From Aquarana catesbeiana (Eukaryota; Chordata; Amphibia; Anura; Ranidae), in assembly GCF_042186555.1 (NCBI RefSeq), contig NC_133325.1, positions 94,901,110-94,965,109 of the forward strand: a stretch of DNA of 64,000 bases, in the 5' to 3' direction. This document shows positions 43,603 to 54,452 of the stretch, one piece after another; the first letter of the stretch is position 1; each line of letters starts with the position of its first letter. The position numbers and the translations under genes were made by a program. The notes under the pieces are model-generated. The model was not told the DNA's origin, did not search any database, and saw nothing but the letters and a program-made list of their open reading frames with translations.

Positions 43603-44920
43603 ATGGCGGATAGACAGCAGGATCATGCTAATTACAGCAACGAGGAGGAGGAGGAGGAGGAAAGGCCGGAGCCTGAAACGTCCCAATCCAGAAGGAGATT
43701 AAAGGACTCAAATATGTCCTTTGGGGAGATGTTGGAAATGGTGGACATCCTGAAGAAGGCCGACTATGATGGAAAGTATGGGCCTTACCCCAACCACAAT
43801 GTCCGAAAGGCCAAGATCATGGCGAAAGTGGTCAGGAGTCTGCACCGGAAATTCGGGGTACGACGATCGAAAGATCAGCTCAGGAAGCGGTGGTCGGACC
43901 TGAAATTACGAGAACATGAGCAGTACAGAAAGATCCGGAGAGTGCTGCAAAAAAGTAAGTAGTTGTGCTGTGTTCCTATTGTTCTTGTGTTTATTACGTT
44001 CGTGCTGCTCCATGTGCTTTTAGGAACTGTTGTACAGTTTAAAATGGCAACTTTCATGTTCATGGGCAAATTATTCGTTCGGATCACACATTTTTTTTTA
44101 GGACTATAAAATACCATTGTTTAGCCCATATGCATTTGGCCACCATTTTGAGGCCCTATACTTGTCTTCAAAGAATTGGGTTGTGTAGATGGCTTTGTTA
44201 CTAGAATGAAATGCAAATTAGATTCTGTGTAAGGAGAGGACACTGAGCAGCTGTTTTCACATCTGGACACTGGAACACTAGTGTGGGACCCCAGAACACC
44301 CTTTTTATTAGGGGGGCCACACAGGTGCTCCAGTGTATACTATAGGGGGGTCTCCATCTGTGAAGCTTGTACAAAACAGGTAAAGTATTGCAGCTTGACA
44401 AAGGACACTAAAAAAGCTACATCTTGGAACTCGGCTAAAATAGACAATTGTACCCCACTTCCAAGCAATGTTTCATCTTTATAGTTCTGACATTAAATAT
44501 CTGTGTGCTAAGTATACCATTTTTGTTTTACATAGGGGAGAAAAGACTCGGAGGACACCCCTCATCCGAGGAGACCAGAGCCCACCCCCCTCTGGAAGAA
44601 GGGGAAATCCACCCAACACAAGCTGAGCAGGAGGATGAAGACGTGGTGGAAGTAGTCACCACAACAGGTGAGTGTCTGCAACCACAGGCTCAGATAAGAG
44701 ATGGATGGCGGCATTTTTTTTAGACCTAATTTATTTTGGGTTTCCTTTCTTTTTAGGTGATCGTGATGTTGTGGATCCAGATCCTTTCACATCCGAAAGT
44801 GCCCAGATCGTGATCGGGGAGATCATGGGGTGTAATTTACAATTGGAAAACATCAAGCAAAACATCAATGATGTTATTCCAAAATATAAAAACATCATTG
44901 ATGTTTTGGGGCGAGTTTAA
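43603..44920 (+). CDS. Myb/SANT-like protein of the Harbinger element, three exons
   Basis: Exons are 43603-43954, 44536-44667 and 44757-44920. Donors are AAAAAA|GTAAGT and ACAG|GTGAGT; acceptors are TTTTACATAG| and CTTTCTTTTTAG|. Both junctions are phase 1 and the joined frame is open for 215 residues. Residues 14-20 are all Glu. Residues about 38-115 form a Myb/SANT-like domain with conserved Trp and Lys/Arg (KAKIMAKVVRSLHRKFGV, RSKDQLRKRWSDLK), of the Naif1/Harbinger accessory type. Exons 2-3 are acidic and end in a short helix. In known Harbingers the Myb-like protein brings the transposase to the nucleus and to the element ends. A TTG-initiated longer form from 43576 is unlikely. Confidence 0.87.
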
Positions 44921-45250
44921 AGCCCCAAAAAATCACTTTCTTCTTTTGTGTGCTACAATGTGCGAAATGTTTTTGTGATTTTTCCCAAAGCCAAATTTGG
45001 AGGATGCACACAGTGTGCCAACATGTGCTATCTGCCATCACGGGAGATCAATGGACGCGTTTTGGGGGTGCAACCCCTTCCTCAATAATAAAGTAGCGGT
45101 GAGGAAGGGCTTTCTCCCCAAAAACACGTCCCTTCATCCCCCGTAATGGCAGATAGCACATGTTGACATTGGGAAATTTGTGTGCATCTTCCAAATTTGG
45201 CTTTTCCAGGGGTGATTTCCCCCCATCTGAACGCAATATCAAACACAGTT
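44921..45250. terminator. Large hairpin and polyadenylation signal between converging genes
   Basis: An inverted repeat with arms of about 75 bp (44988-45063 and 45118-45213) includes TTTGGAGGATGCACACAG facing GTGTGCATCTTCCAAATTTG, and CATGTGCTATCTGCCAT facing ATGGCAGATAGCACATG. The loop contains AATAAA at about 45086-45091, 166 bp after the Myb-like stop codon. It sits where the Myb-like and transposase genes converge, so it may end both transcripts. It may also be a separate foldback insertion. Confidence 0.6.
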
Positions 45251-45552
45251 CCTAAATACTCATGTCTGATATTGCCTTCCAGTTCTACCAAATGTGAACT
45301 TTGTAAGATCAAGATTTGTGTCTTTCTTGTGGGTTTTACACAGGCCTGTTTTCTATAAAATGGACATTTTGATTTTGGATAATGACACCACAAAAATTGG
45401 TATACAACAAACATGTTGGTTTGTCAGAAAAACCTTTGGTAAATGCACATGTGATTGTGCAGGTATTAAAAAGATTGTTCATCAAGAATGTGTGGATTAT
45501 TGTCTCAACGCTACAACACTTTTGGGGTGATGTAATTGTTGTTTGATGAGAA

Positions 45553-45668
45553 AATGGGGGTAATTTCCTAAGGGCAAATCCACTTTGCACTACAAGTGCA
45601 GTTTCAGTGCAGTTGCAAGTGCACTTGTAGTGAAAAGTGTCTTTGCATTTAGTAAATAACAGCCAACA
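45553..45668. mobile_element. Family F MITE, short copy 6
   Basis: It begins GGGGGTAATTTCCTAAGGGC and ends CTTTGCATTTAGTAAATAAC, with CACTTTGCACTACAAGTGCA near the left end and TGCACTTGTAGTGAAAAGTG facing it. It lies where later transposase exons of the Harbinger would be expected. Confidence 0.7.
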
Positions 45669-45769
45669 GTGCTTTGTATAAGGTTACACAATCACGACAT
45701 TTTCTGGACTCCACACATTTCTGTCAGGGTCAGCTAAAACAAACACAAGCAGTAAATGTCCACAAAAAA

Positions 45770-46159
45770 GAGCCTGGGGGAGATGCCTGTCGAGAACTTG
45801 AGGTCCTGCAGACTTCTCCCTGTCGCCAAATACCGCAGGGTAGCGACCAACCTCTGCTCCGGAGTGATGGCTTGCCTCATGCAGGTATCCTGCCTGCTGA
45901 TATAGGGGGTCAGCGAAGCCAACAAACTGTGAAACACGGGGTCCGTCATCCGGAGAAAGTTCCTGAAATCATCAGGATTATTCTCACGGATCTCACGGAG
46001 CAAAGGCATATGAGAGAACTGGTCACGCTGAAGCAACCAATTCTTGGTCCATGAACTCCTCCTCGCCCTGTTCATGGACTGGACTTGTGTCAAGGTCAGG
46101 ACCCCAACACCAAGCCCCCGCACAGCACGAACTGTACGAGGAGTACGCATACGAAACAT
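45770..46159 (-). pseudogene. HARBI1-like transposase, N-terminal part only
   Basis: The minus-strand frame reads RRSSWTKNWLLQRDQF at about residues 33-48, then LLREIRENNPDDFRNFLRM, FHSLLASLTPYISRQDTCMR and ITPEQRLVATLRYLATG, ending SLQDLKFSTGISP. This is the start of Harbinger transposases. After GISP the expected continuation is lost: a C-run is one base short of keeping frame and no later exon with the DDE catalytic residues was found between 44921 and 45770. It lies 475 bp inside the right end, with a plausible 5' UTR at 46160-46450. The product would lack the nuclease domain, so the element cannot excise itself. Confidence 0.85.
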
Positions 46160-46636
46160 GGCTAGAAAACGGTCGGCTGCTCAGAACGAAGTAACAGAAC
46201 GCACTGAAGAACAGCAAGGCCTGTGAAGAGCGACCTGAAAAACAGCAACGAGCGGACAAGATCGCACAGAAAACTCCGATACGAACTGACTGCACGCACT
46301 GAAGAGCAAATACAAACCCACAAGCACAAACTGAACGGCAGAAAACGATCTGAAAGCCACGAGTCTGAAAAAGCGCGAATCGTCTCTCACCAAACTTTTA
46401 CTAACACGAGATTAGCAAAAGGAGCCCAAAGGGTGCCGCGCTTGGTTCTGAACCGGCCTTTTCTAGTCTCGTCGTACGTGGTGTACGTGACCGCGTGGTT
46501 GTCGATAGGAAATTCCGACAACTTTGTGCGACCGTGTGTAGGCAAAACAAGTTTGAGCCAACATCCGTCGGAAAAAATCCTAGGATTTTGTTGTCGGAAT
46601 GTCCGAACAAAGTCCGACCGTGTGTACGGGGCATTA

Positions 46637-48228
46637 GTGTGGATTTCTAAGTGTCAAATTTTAGAAGATTTTTATGTATAGCAATTGAGAAACAGTGCTA
46701 GCAGTAAAGCATTCTGCAGCAATGCTTATCAAATCTACTACCCATTGTAAGTAATGAAACAACAAAATATACATAGAAACAAGCTTTTTTAATTAACGTA
46801 CATTAACAAAAATATGCCGATTAATTCACACCTGTAAATAACTGCCTCCAATTTCCATCCAAAACCTCCACCTATACATATACTTACTAATCCAGCTCTT
46901 GCCCAGTTCTCTGAATGCCACCAGTTTCCTGAAAATGTTAGTACGTGGGTATGGGAAAAAAGATGCACACTCTCCTGTTCTGTAACAATGCAGTGCTTGG
47001 TGCCTGAGCAGTAGATTACCAGACCAGAGCACCATCATTTTGGAAGGCCTAGGATAGAATGCTGCTTCAGGAAAAGTCACAGATGTTTGCAGGGTCACCA
47101 GCCCTGATCAGAGTTGTGAATCAGAGTTGCAGCAGTAGGTTTGGGCATTGCAAGGTGCCTCAAATAGAGTAGGTAAAAGCATAGTTTGCTCACTATACTT
47201 AGCAAAGCTGTAATTAATTAGTTAGGTCAGCTCAGTGTGCTCAGCTGCTGCCAGTCTGGTCTAAAAGCTCCCTCTGCATCTACAGAACTTCAGAAGTTGA
47301 AGTTTCTGGATGATAGGCATGGAGTTATGCAGATGGCATGATGAATAATGATACAGCACTGGCCTATCCCAGAGAGGCAGGCTCTGGTGGCATGCTGGAA
47401 GACTGTATATATTCTGTGAGCACACTGAGCTTGGAGTCTTTTCCTGGAGAGGATTAGTCCAGCCTGGAGGAGCACACTGCCCTTCCCAGGCACTACTGCT
47501 AGGTCTGCTGTCGTGAGGCCTTAGGTGGGTGACCTGAGAGCCTGGATGCTAAGACCCTGGAGCTAAAGAAAGCTGACTGAGGAAAGGCTGTCCGCAGAAG
47601 ATCTAGTTTGGTATCACTGGAGTAAGCTGTCGCTTTGAGGTTGGAAGGAGGAGACCAACTATTCCTTGGGCCTTTTGTGACTACAGACATTCTGAAAGAT
47701 CTTGGGGACCTTTGTTCTTTTGCCAACTGTTCTGTCCTCACTACACCGTTCCCTGTGTGTAACTTGACATGCAGCTAAACCCTCCTACTCTGCAATAAAC
47801 CAAACTGAATGTAATCTTGAAGCATTAACAAAACAGGATGGGGTAAAACTATTAAGAGAAAAACAAATAAGATGTACATCTAATAAGTATATAAAATATT
47901 CGTAAAATACAATGAGTAAGCTAGGCTGTAGATGGCGATAAGTAATTATAACCAGCGATGCTGCATTTAGGGGATGCAAGCGGATGTAAGCTTTAATCCA
48001 ACATGTGCTCTGGTTCCTTCTTTCAGTCTCTAAGATGGAGTCTGTGCTCCCAGGGTGCACCTGTTTCTTTAGACTAAAGAATGATGGGAACTTTGTTAAA
48101 GCTGAACAGTTTCTAGTTTCTGCAAAAACAATACATTTACCACGGGCTCCATCTTGTGGTCAAATTTGATATTGCAGGCAGAACAACTTAATGAATATCC
48201 TGTTGGAGGCAGAACACCAACCCTCTGA
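46637..48228. other. No gene; possible solo-LTR-like stretch
   Basis: Mostly unique-looking DNA. Between about 47210 and 47800 a TATATATT at about 47406 and a CAATAAACC at about 47793 have LTR-like spacing, but clear TG...CA ends and a duplication are not visible. Open frames here match nothing I know. Confidence 0.35.
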
Positions 48229-48230
48229 TA

Positions 48231-48565
48231 CAGGAAGTCCCCGAGTTACGAATACAATAGGGACTGTAGGTTTGTTCATAAGTCGAAGTTGTTCATAAGT
48301 CACAACACTGCATTTGTAAGTGTAACTTCCAGTCGGAACACTGCATTCGTAAGTGTAACGTCCGCCTGTGCATGGATGTGGGATGTTCCGGGAGCTTGTT
48401 ATGTTATCTGGGGCTCTTCTGGCCATGCAGTACATATAGTGCTGCAGTATGGGATGTATCCGGAGGTATCCAGGACCAGCGTGGAGCACAAGTATCTGGC
48501 ATTTGAGGCCGTTTGTAAGTAGGAGTCATTCATAACTCGGGTGTTCGTAACTCTGGGACTGCCTG
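48231..48565. mobile_element. TA-flanked MITE with CAGGAAGTCCCCGAGTTACG ends
   Basis: Ends are CAGGAAGTCCCCGAGTTACG and CGTAACTCTGGGACTGCCTG, with TA directly outside both (48229-48230, 48566-48567). A TA duplication fits the Tc1/mariner superfamily. Inside, GTTCATAAGTCGAAGTTGTT and GTAACTTCCAGTCGG blocks repeat. A related copy appears at 63626-63955. Confidence 0.75.
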
Positions 48566-48853
48566 TACTAGGGAAAGTTAGCTGTGGGTCTATTTAAAGG
48601 GGGTGCCAGCTGGTGTCCTGAAGAGCTTTGTACACAGAATCTACTACCTAAAGGCACTCTGCTCATAGTTGTTAACTACTACTACCTTAAAGCTGAAGTC
48701 TACTGTTTGGTACAAGCACAGACTTTCAAATAGCTTGTTCTGAAGAATACCTAAGTCCTCAGTTGTACACAGTTCTTGTTTTTAGTGTATCCCACTTACT
48801 CCCTTCAACCCTGCCCAAGTTCTCCAAAACTAAAACAAAAAATAACACCCTAA

Positions 48854-49277
48854 GGACCCGTACACACGATCGGAAATTCTGCCAGCAAAAGTCCGATGTG
48901 AGCTTTTTGTCAGAAATACCGGCCGTGTGTATGCTCCATCAGATTTTTGCTGGCGGAATTTCCGCCAGCAAAAGATTGAGAGCAGGTTCTCTATTTTTCC
49001 GACGGAAAAAATTCCTATCAGAAATTCCGATCGTCTGTAGCATTTCCAACGCGCAAAATTCCTACGCATGCTCGGAAACAATTCGACACATTCTCGGAAG
49101 CATTGAACTTCATTTTCTCGGCTCGTCGTAGTGTTGTATGTCACCACGTTCTTGATGGTCGAAGGTTCAGGGAACTTTTGTGTGACCGTGTGTATGCAAG
49201 GCAAGCTTGAGTGGAATTCCGTCGGAAAAACCATCCAAGGTTTTTCTGACGGAAATTCCGATCGTGTGTACAGGGCA
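48854..49277. mobile_element. Small Harbinger-derived MITE
   Basis: Ends are GGACCCGTACACACGATCGG and CCGATCGTGTGTACAGGGCA, flanked by TAA on the left and TTA on the right. The CCGTACACACG core matches the 37242-46633 Harbinger. Subterminal GGAAATTC(C/T)G and TTCCG(T/A)CGGAA-type repeats occur throughout. No coding sequence. It could be mobilised by a related transposase. Confidence 0.75.
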
Positions 49278-49280
49278 TTA

Positions 49281-50514
49281 GACTGCTTATTGAAGAAACG
49301 TGTGAATGAGCCTGTGTGCCTAGCTGCGGGGCAAAGTCTGTGAGGAAAACCTGGACAGTAATCCTGTGGCTCCCATGGAAGTAGCTCTACATACACATAT
49401 TTTATTTTTATATACCTTTAAAAAAAAATAAAAAGCTCTAATTTGAATCTGATTGGTAGTTATGAATATCTCAGACAGTTCGCACACAAAGCTCAGGAGC
49501 ACACAATTGCATCTTCAAAGTAGTAATCGCCCAACTGCATCCATACAGTCTTCAATATAGTACTCCTGACATAGAAATAAAAGCCCAAGCTTGGCAAGAT
49601 CATGTTTTTACCTGTTTCTAAAGTAAATAGTAATAAAGTTCACCATATATCTTCCATCACTTGCCTTTCAAGGGCACTGTAAATTTTGAATTGAAAACTG
49701 CTTAGGTCTACCGAATTCACTGAGATTCTATACCCTGGAGGCAGACAATTATCAATTTTTTTCCCTACGTATTAAAGCTTAGAAAAAACTCAAGTGATTT
49801 CATCCCATAGAACGCTGTTGACATTTGTTTGTACGATTTACTCAGCATTTTACAGCATAATTAACTCATAGCTAAGTAAAGCACTAAACATGATTTCTTT
49901 AAACTTGAATGACCTTCTTCCCCAAGTTAATCTGAACATTTAACAGACTTAATAAATATATGTCTAATTTAAACCAGGTGGCAGCAAATTGAAACCACAG
50001 GCTCTGAACTATGAATTTTCCTTCTCATGTTAGAAGTACCCCTTGAGACAGTTTCAGAGTCCCATGATTATGTGAGAGGCAAAGTGTGTGTATCTTTTTC
50101 ATTAAATTCCCTATGATATGTGCTTGGCTGAGTCCTGTTAAAGTTTGTAAAGAATTATGATAACATTTTAGTGTATTTTCGGACGCTGGTCCTTTTAAGG
50201 CTATTTTTGGTTCAAAAGGAAATGGTGCTATAAAAGCTTATTTGTTTAGTGGAAAATAGCATAGGCCATTATGAAGATAAAAGTCAAATCGGCTTAAAAT
50301 CATATTGAAAATATTATCATGATATCTGTAGTGGCATTTAGGAAAACAACACCTAACCTGAAAAGCAAAATCCATTTATTGTTATCAGGGGTCTTTGTTG
50401 TGGAAGATTGTATCTGCTTATGTAAAATAACAAATGTTCCAGATTGAATACGGTACCTAACAATAGCTGGTTGACTTTACAAGATGAAAATTCGCTACTT
50501 ATCCATAAAGAATG
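49281..50514. other. No gene seen
   Basis: AT-rich, low-repeat sequence without recognisable open frames, RNA genes or element ends. It is among the least repetitive stretches of the window. Confidence 0.5.
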
Positions 50515-50518
50515 TTAA

Positions 50519-50933
50519 AGAGGAAGTAATCCCTGATGGGTTTACTTCCTCTTTGTTTCCCTGCAAAGGTAAAGCATAATTCCTGTTTCTTGTCTGGTCA
50601 TTAGCTTAGGCTTATGACATCATGCACAGCTCTCTCTCTCACTCCCCTAAGAGTTTGTCAGGAAGGGAGGGGGATGAGTCATAAGAGGGGCAATGAGAGT
50701 TGCAGAGCTGGAGGTGTGCCTCTGTGTGTCCGTGTAAATCCAGGAAGTGAACAGGCAGCAGCTTCAGCTGCCCACAATTAAAGAGGCAGCAGCCAGACTC
50801 AGTGGAGGGAGATTTCTGCAGCATATTTGGCAAGTACAGAATCACAGTATATATAAAAAAGTAGTTGGAGGGAAGCTTCAGAATGACAAAGATGTTTTTA
50901 TTACAAATTATGTGAGCAGACTGCAGTTCCTCT
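50519..50933. mobile_element. TTAA-flanked MITE, family C
   Basis: It lies between TTAA at 50515-50518 and 50934-50937. Ends are AGAGGAAGTAATCCC and CTGCAGTTCCTCT. A small hairpin, GAGGAAGTAATCC to GGTTTACTTCCTC, sits at the left end. It is the first of four TTAA-bounded units in a row. Confidence 0.7.
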
Positions 50934-50937
50934 TTAA

Positions 50938-51188
50938 GTAAATATCTGGTCAAATCTGCATAGTGTCCTGGTCCTATCGATGATAGAAAATCACAACAGC
51001 TGGAGGTGCTCACAGGGCTGGAGGAGAAGTTCCAGGACCCCTGTGGGTAAAGGGCGGAAGTGATGTCAGCTTGGGGACAGACTGCCTTTACATCTCCTCC
51101 AGGATGTTAGCACCTCCAGCAGTCGTGATTTGCTATCATCGGTGGGACCGGGACACTATGCAGATCTTGCATTTGACCAGACATGTCT
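50938..51188. mobile_element. TTAA-flanked foldback element, family D
   Basis: It lies between TTAA at 50934-50937 and 51189-51192. Almost the whole 251 bp is an inverted repeat: ATCTGGTCAAATCTGCATAG through AGCTGGAGGTGCT faces AGCACCTCCAGCAGTCGTGA through GCATTTGACCAGACATGTC. Confidence 0.8.
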
Positions 51189-51192
51189 TTAA

Positions 51193-51724
51193 AGCGGAGT
51201 TCCCACTGATATTTTTTTTTTAGTAACCATATATTTTGTTAAGAAGGATAATTTAAAGAACTCATGTTTTTATGCAGAATCGGTCCTGGATTGAGGATTT
51301 CGTAGAGGAATATGCTTTATATTCTTCTTTCTGGGCAGTTTCCATAGTGTTTGTGGGCATGTGAATCCCACAAGCACTATCTTCCGGGCTCTGGTGCGAC
51401 CAGCATGCACCGCCCATTCACGCGCATGCTCCATATGTATGGAGCAGCGCCGTACACTTCAGATGTTGCCATCACAACGGGCGTCGTCATCAGAAGTGCC
51501 TGCCCCTGTTGTGATGGCAACGAAGCCCTTGGCGCTGCCCAGTGACTCATGGGAAATGATGACAGACAGGAAGTGACGTCAGGCGCCTTGGAGAGGAAGA
51601 GGCAGATTACGAGGGAACCCCTAGCAACAGACCTGAAAAGGTGAGTTAAATAATTTTTTTCACAGGTCCTTGTATTTAATGCTGCTGAATACTGTAAAAA
51701 AAAAATTATGAGTGGAACTCCGCT
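51193..51724. mobile_element. TTAA-flanked MITE, family A, copy 3
   Basis: It lies between TTAA at 51189-51192 and 51725-51728. Ends AGCGGAGTTCCCACT and AGTGGAACTCCGCT are inverted repeats of about 14 bp. It is the same family as 10260-10754 and 23278-23686. The central CGGGCGTCGTCATCAG region is GC-rich and non-coding. Confidence 0.85.
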
Positions 51725-51728
51725 TTAA

Positions 51729-52181
51729 AGTGATTGTAAAGTCTCATTTTTTTTTTTCTATTAAAATAACAAACATGTTGAACTTACCTGCTCTGTGCAG
51801 TGGATTAGCACAGAGCAGCCCCAATCCTCCTCTTCTCGGGTGCCTATTCTGTTCTCCTGGCTATGGGGGCACCCAAGCCGAGCTGCAGCTCCCTGTGTCC
51901 ATTCAGACATAGAGCTGCGGTTCAATCACACCCCCTCTCTCTCCTGATTGGCTAACTGACTTTGATTGACAGCAGCGGGAGCCAATGGCACTGCTGCTGC
52001 GTCTCAGCCAATCAGGAGGGAGAGTCCAGGACGACCAAAACACTCGTGGACATCGCTGGACAGAGATGGGGCTCAGGTAAGTATTAGGGGGGCCGAGTAG
52101 GGCTGCACACAGAAAGCTTTTTATCTTAATGCATAGAATGCATCAAAATAAAAATAAAAAACTTCGGCCTTTACAACCCCT
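51729..52181. mobile_element. TTAA-flanked MITE, family B
   Basis: It lies between TTAA at 51725-51728 and 52182-52185. Ends AGTGATTGTAAAGTCTC and GGCCTTTACAACCCCT are inverted over about 12 positions. Internal CTCCTGATTGGCTAACTGAC and CAGCCAATCAGGAGGGAG blocks face each other. Confidence 0.78.
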
Positions 52182-52382
52182 TTAATGTGAGTTATAACAT
52201 TTTTAATAAACTGCCCACCAGATGGCACTTCCCTTTTTATATACACTTACACAGGAGCGGTGGGGGAAATTGCATGCGATTCGGATAGGAATCGCACCGC
52301 ATTTCTGTTCAAATCACATGAGATTCTTTGCAGTGCGATTTGCGCTCATTAATTTTGTATTGACGCAAATCGCACTGCAAAG

Positions 52383-52480
52383 TATCGGTTTCAGTATCAG
52401 GAGCATTTTCGCGAGTACTCGTAAAAATGCTCGGTATCGGCACTGATAGCGATACCGGTATTGGTATCAGTGCATCCCTA
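52383..52480. mobile_element. Short hAT-type MITE
   Basis: It lies between CTGCAAAG (52375-52382) and TTGCAAAG (52481-52488), a 7-of-8 matching duplication. The right end ATCAGTGCATCCCTA is the inverted form of the common TAGGGATGCACYGAT hAT end. A GCGAGTACTCG palindrome is central. Surrounding sequence (52255-52375) is another repeat of unknown type. Confidence 0.6.
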
Positions 52481-52488
52481 TTGCAAAG

Positions 52489-53082
52489 TACATGAAAAAA
52501 GTAAAACATATTTGTTCCCCCATAGTATAGTTTTATTATCAGTTGAACCTGGCAAAAGATCTGTCATTTACCCATTTCCTTTAATAGTGTGACAACAGTG
52601 TTCATTCTGCAGTGAAACCATGCAGCAGCATTGTCAACCTTTGGATAGGGTAGTCTATGTCCTCATGCGCAAGGGTGCATGAGGACATTAAACCTACATT
52701 ATGTGCATATTTCCTTGCCTGGGAGTTACAGCTGCATTGTACAGCCACCCATTTTAATGAATGGCTGTGCCTTAGCTGGCTGCACATGGGTTGATGCCAT
52801 ACTATAAACATATGAATGTGCACAGGCTTAAATCCCGGGGACACACAAAAGCTGTCACACACTGGCATCAACCAAATATGGCAATGTGGCGTTATTAGGT
52901 GAAGAAAGTCACAATTATCTCTGCCCCTTTGTGCAGGTGTTCTAGCAGAGCAGAGAATGACCCGGCCGCAGCTGACAGGGCCAGCAGGGATGTAGTGTGT
53001 CATGTGACAGCTTCCAACTGATTCTACTGAACTGGGTTTGGACCAAGTTCTGACCAAATCCAGCTCAACAGTTTGCACATCG
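52489..53082. other. No gene seen
   Basis: Mixed sequence with an open minus-strand frame at 52602-53078 lacking any recognised domain, repeats or splice structure. CCTCATGCGCAAGGGTGCATGAGG at about 52659-52682 forms a small hairpin. Confidence 0.45.
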
Positions 53083-53740
53083 CTTTACAATATAAAAGGA
53101 GGCAATACACCAACAATACAATTCAATACAAGAGGGTTAGAAGGACCCTGCCCCTACGAGGTTACAATCTAAGAGGGAGGGGCTGGTGAAACAAAAGGTA
53201 GTAACTGTCAGGGATGAACTGATGAGAGAAGTAGAAGATTTGGTTGTCAGCTGGAGGCAGGATAGGCCTCCATGAAGAGATGAGTTTTCAGGAATCGCCT
53301 AAAAGTGGACAGAGTAGGAGATAACTGGACAGATTGGGGTAGTGAGTTCCAGAGGATGGGGAGGCTCTGAAGAAGTCCTGGAGAAGAGCATGGGATAAGG
53401 AGACAAGGGAGCTAGCGAGCAGAAGGTCTTGGGAGGAGAGGACGGTTTGGGTGATATTTGGAGATATGATTGGTGATGTAGCTCGGGGCAGAATTGTAAA
53501 TGGCTTTGTATGTTATTGTTAGTGTTTTGAATTTTATTCATTGGGCAATAGGAAGCCAGTGGAGGGTTTGGCAGAGAGGAGTGGCAGACACTGAATGGTT
53601 GGTAAGGTGGATGAGTATGTCAGCAGCATTCATGAGAGACTGAAGAGGGGATAGCTTGCGGAGAGGTAGGACAATGAGGAGGGAGTTACAATAGTCAAGG
53701 CGAGAGATAACAATAATAGGCAAATATATTCAGCAGTGGC
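53083..53740 (-). pseudogene. L2/CR1-like LINE, 3' end of the reverse-transcriptase ORF
   Basis: The minus strand reads SRLDYCNSLL, then PLRKLSPLQSLMNAAD and CQTLHWLPIAQ (53538-53723), the typical post-catalytic part of L2/CR1-clade reverse transcriptases (DYCNSLL, LQ..NAA, LHWLP). After a frameshift near 53540 come LTITYKAIYNSAPSYI-like and LRRFLKTHLF-like segments down to about 53250. The remainder (53083-53200) resembles the 3' UTR with TTAGATTGTAACCTCG. The catalytic core and endonuclease are absent through 5' truncation. Non-functional. Confidence 0.8.
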
Positions 53741-54009
53741 TGCACGCTGATAATAAGGAAATGGTAAAAGCAAACAAAAAAAAGAGCAACAAGTTCAATA
53801 ATGACAGATGGAATCACGGTTTTGCCATTTGAACATCAACAAACAAAATATACCAGTTTACTTTTCTTTACTTAGCTAGATTTACTATAGTATCAGTTTT
53901 AAATTTGTCAGCTGGCGAACTCACAGATCTGTATTGCAACGCTAAACAACTGCTCAGAGACAAATTTCTTTCCAATTGGCAACCGATGTTCTGCCTTTTT
54001 AAGATACTA

Positions 54010-54390
54010 CACACCAAAAGAAGTTTTTCACACCGAAGAACTGATCGGGTCTGCCTATCAGTTTTTCAAGCGGGTCTGATTGGACCATCCATTGCTCTGT
54101 ATGGAGCGGCGGATGTCAATGGACATGTGTCTGTTGACACCTGCCAACATCCGATCCGATCCTGTTCCCCCTCCGCCCAACGGATCGGATGACAGTCAGA
54201 TGGAAATGGACAGGTGGTCCATTCCATTTGACAACCCATAGTACAGCGGTCTGTGTCAGTTTCCGCTCAGCATCAGTGGAGCGGACACGGACCTGTGATC
54301 CGCCTGCTCAGCATGGATCAGCAGAGAGATACCCTGCAAAGTGGGTGGATCCGCTGGTAGACTCCACCAGTATGAAAGGGATCTAACAGG
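54010..54390. repeat. Dispersed GC-rich repeat, GGATCGGATGACAG type
   Basis: It is rich in CGGATC, TCCGCC and ATCCGATCC words and ends near CCAGTATGAAAGGGATCTAA. It looks like a non-coding element interior, but neither end nor duplication is resolved. Open frames at 53905-54386 carry no domain. Confidence 0.4.
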
Positions 54391-54452
54391 TGTGTAGTCC
54401 TTTAGGATGATTCACTTGATATCCAAGAGACAGTCATTGTAGCACAAGGAAC

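Larger units (their letters stand above)
37242..46633. mobile_element. PIF/Harbinger transposon with MADF, Myb-like and partial transposase genes
   Basis: A 9392-bp element with ends TGCCCCGTACACACGGTCGG and CCGACCGTGTGTACGGGGCA, flanked by TTA at 37239-37241 and 46634-46636, the TWA duplication expected of PIF/Harbinger. A hAT element (37299-41144) is inserted 57 bp inside the left end. Without it the Harbinger is about 5.5 kb. It carries a MADF-domain gene (minus, 42117-43314), a Myb-like gene (plus, 43603-44920) and a HARBI1-like transposase 5' part (minus, 45770-46159). Vertebrate Harbingers normally carry a transposase plus one Myb-like protein, so the MADF gene is an extra. Confidence 0.9.

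Noticed and set aside
47100..47810. Solo LTR
   Set aside because: A TATA-like and an AATAAA-like motif have plausible spacing, but no TG...CA ends or target duplication could be found.
52602..53078. 158-residue minus-strand frame as a gene
   Set aside because: No domain, no start context of note and no similarity to the neighbouring elements.
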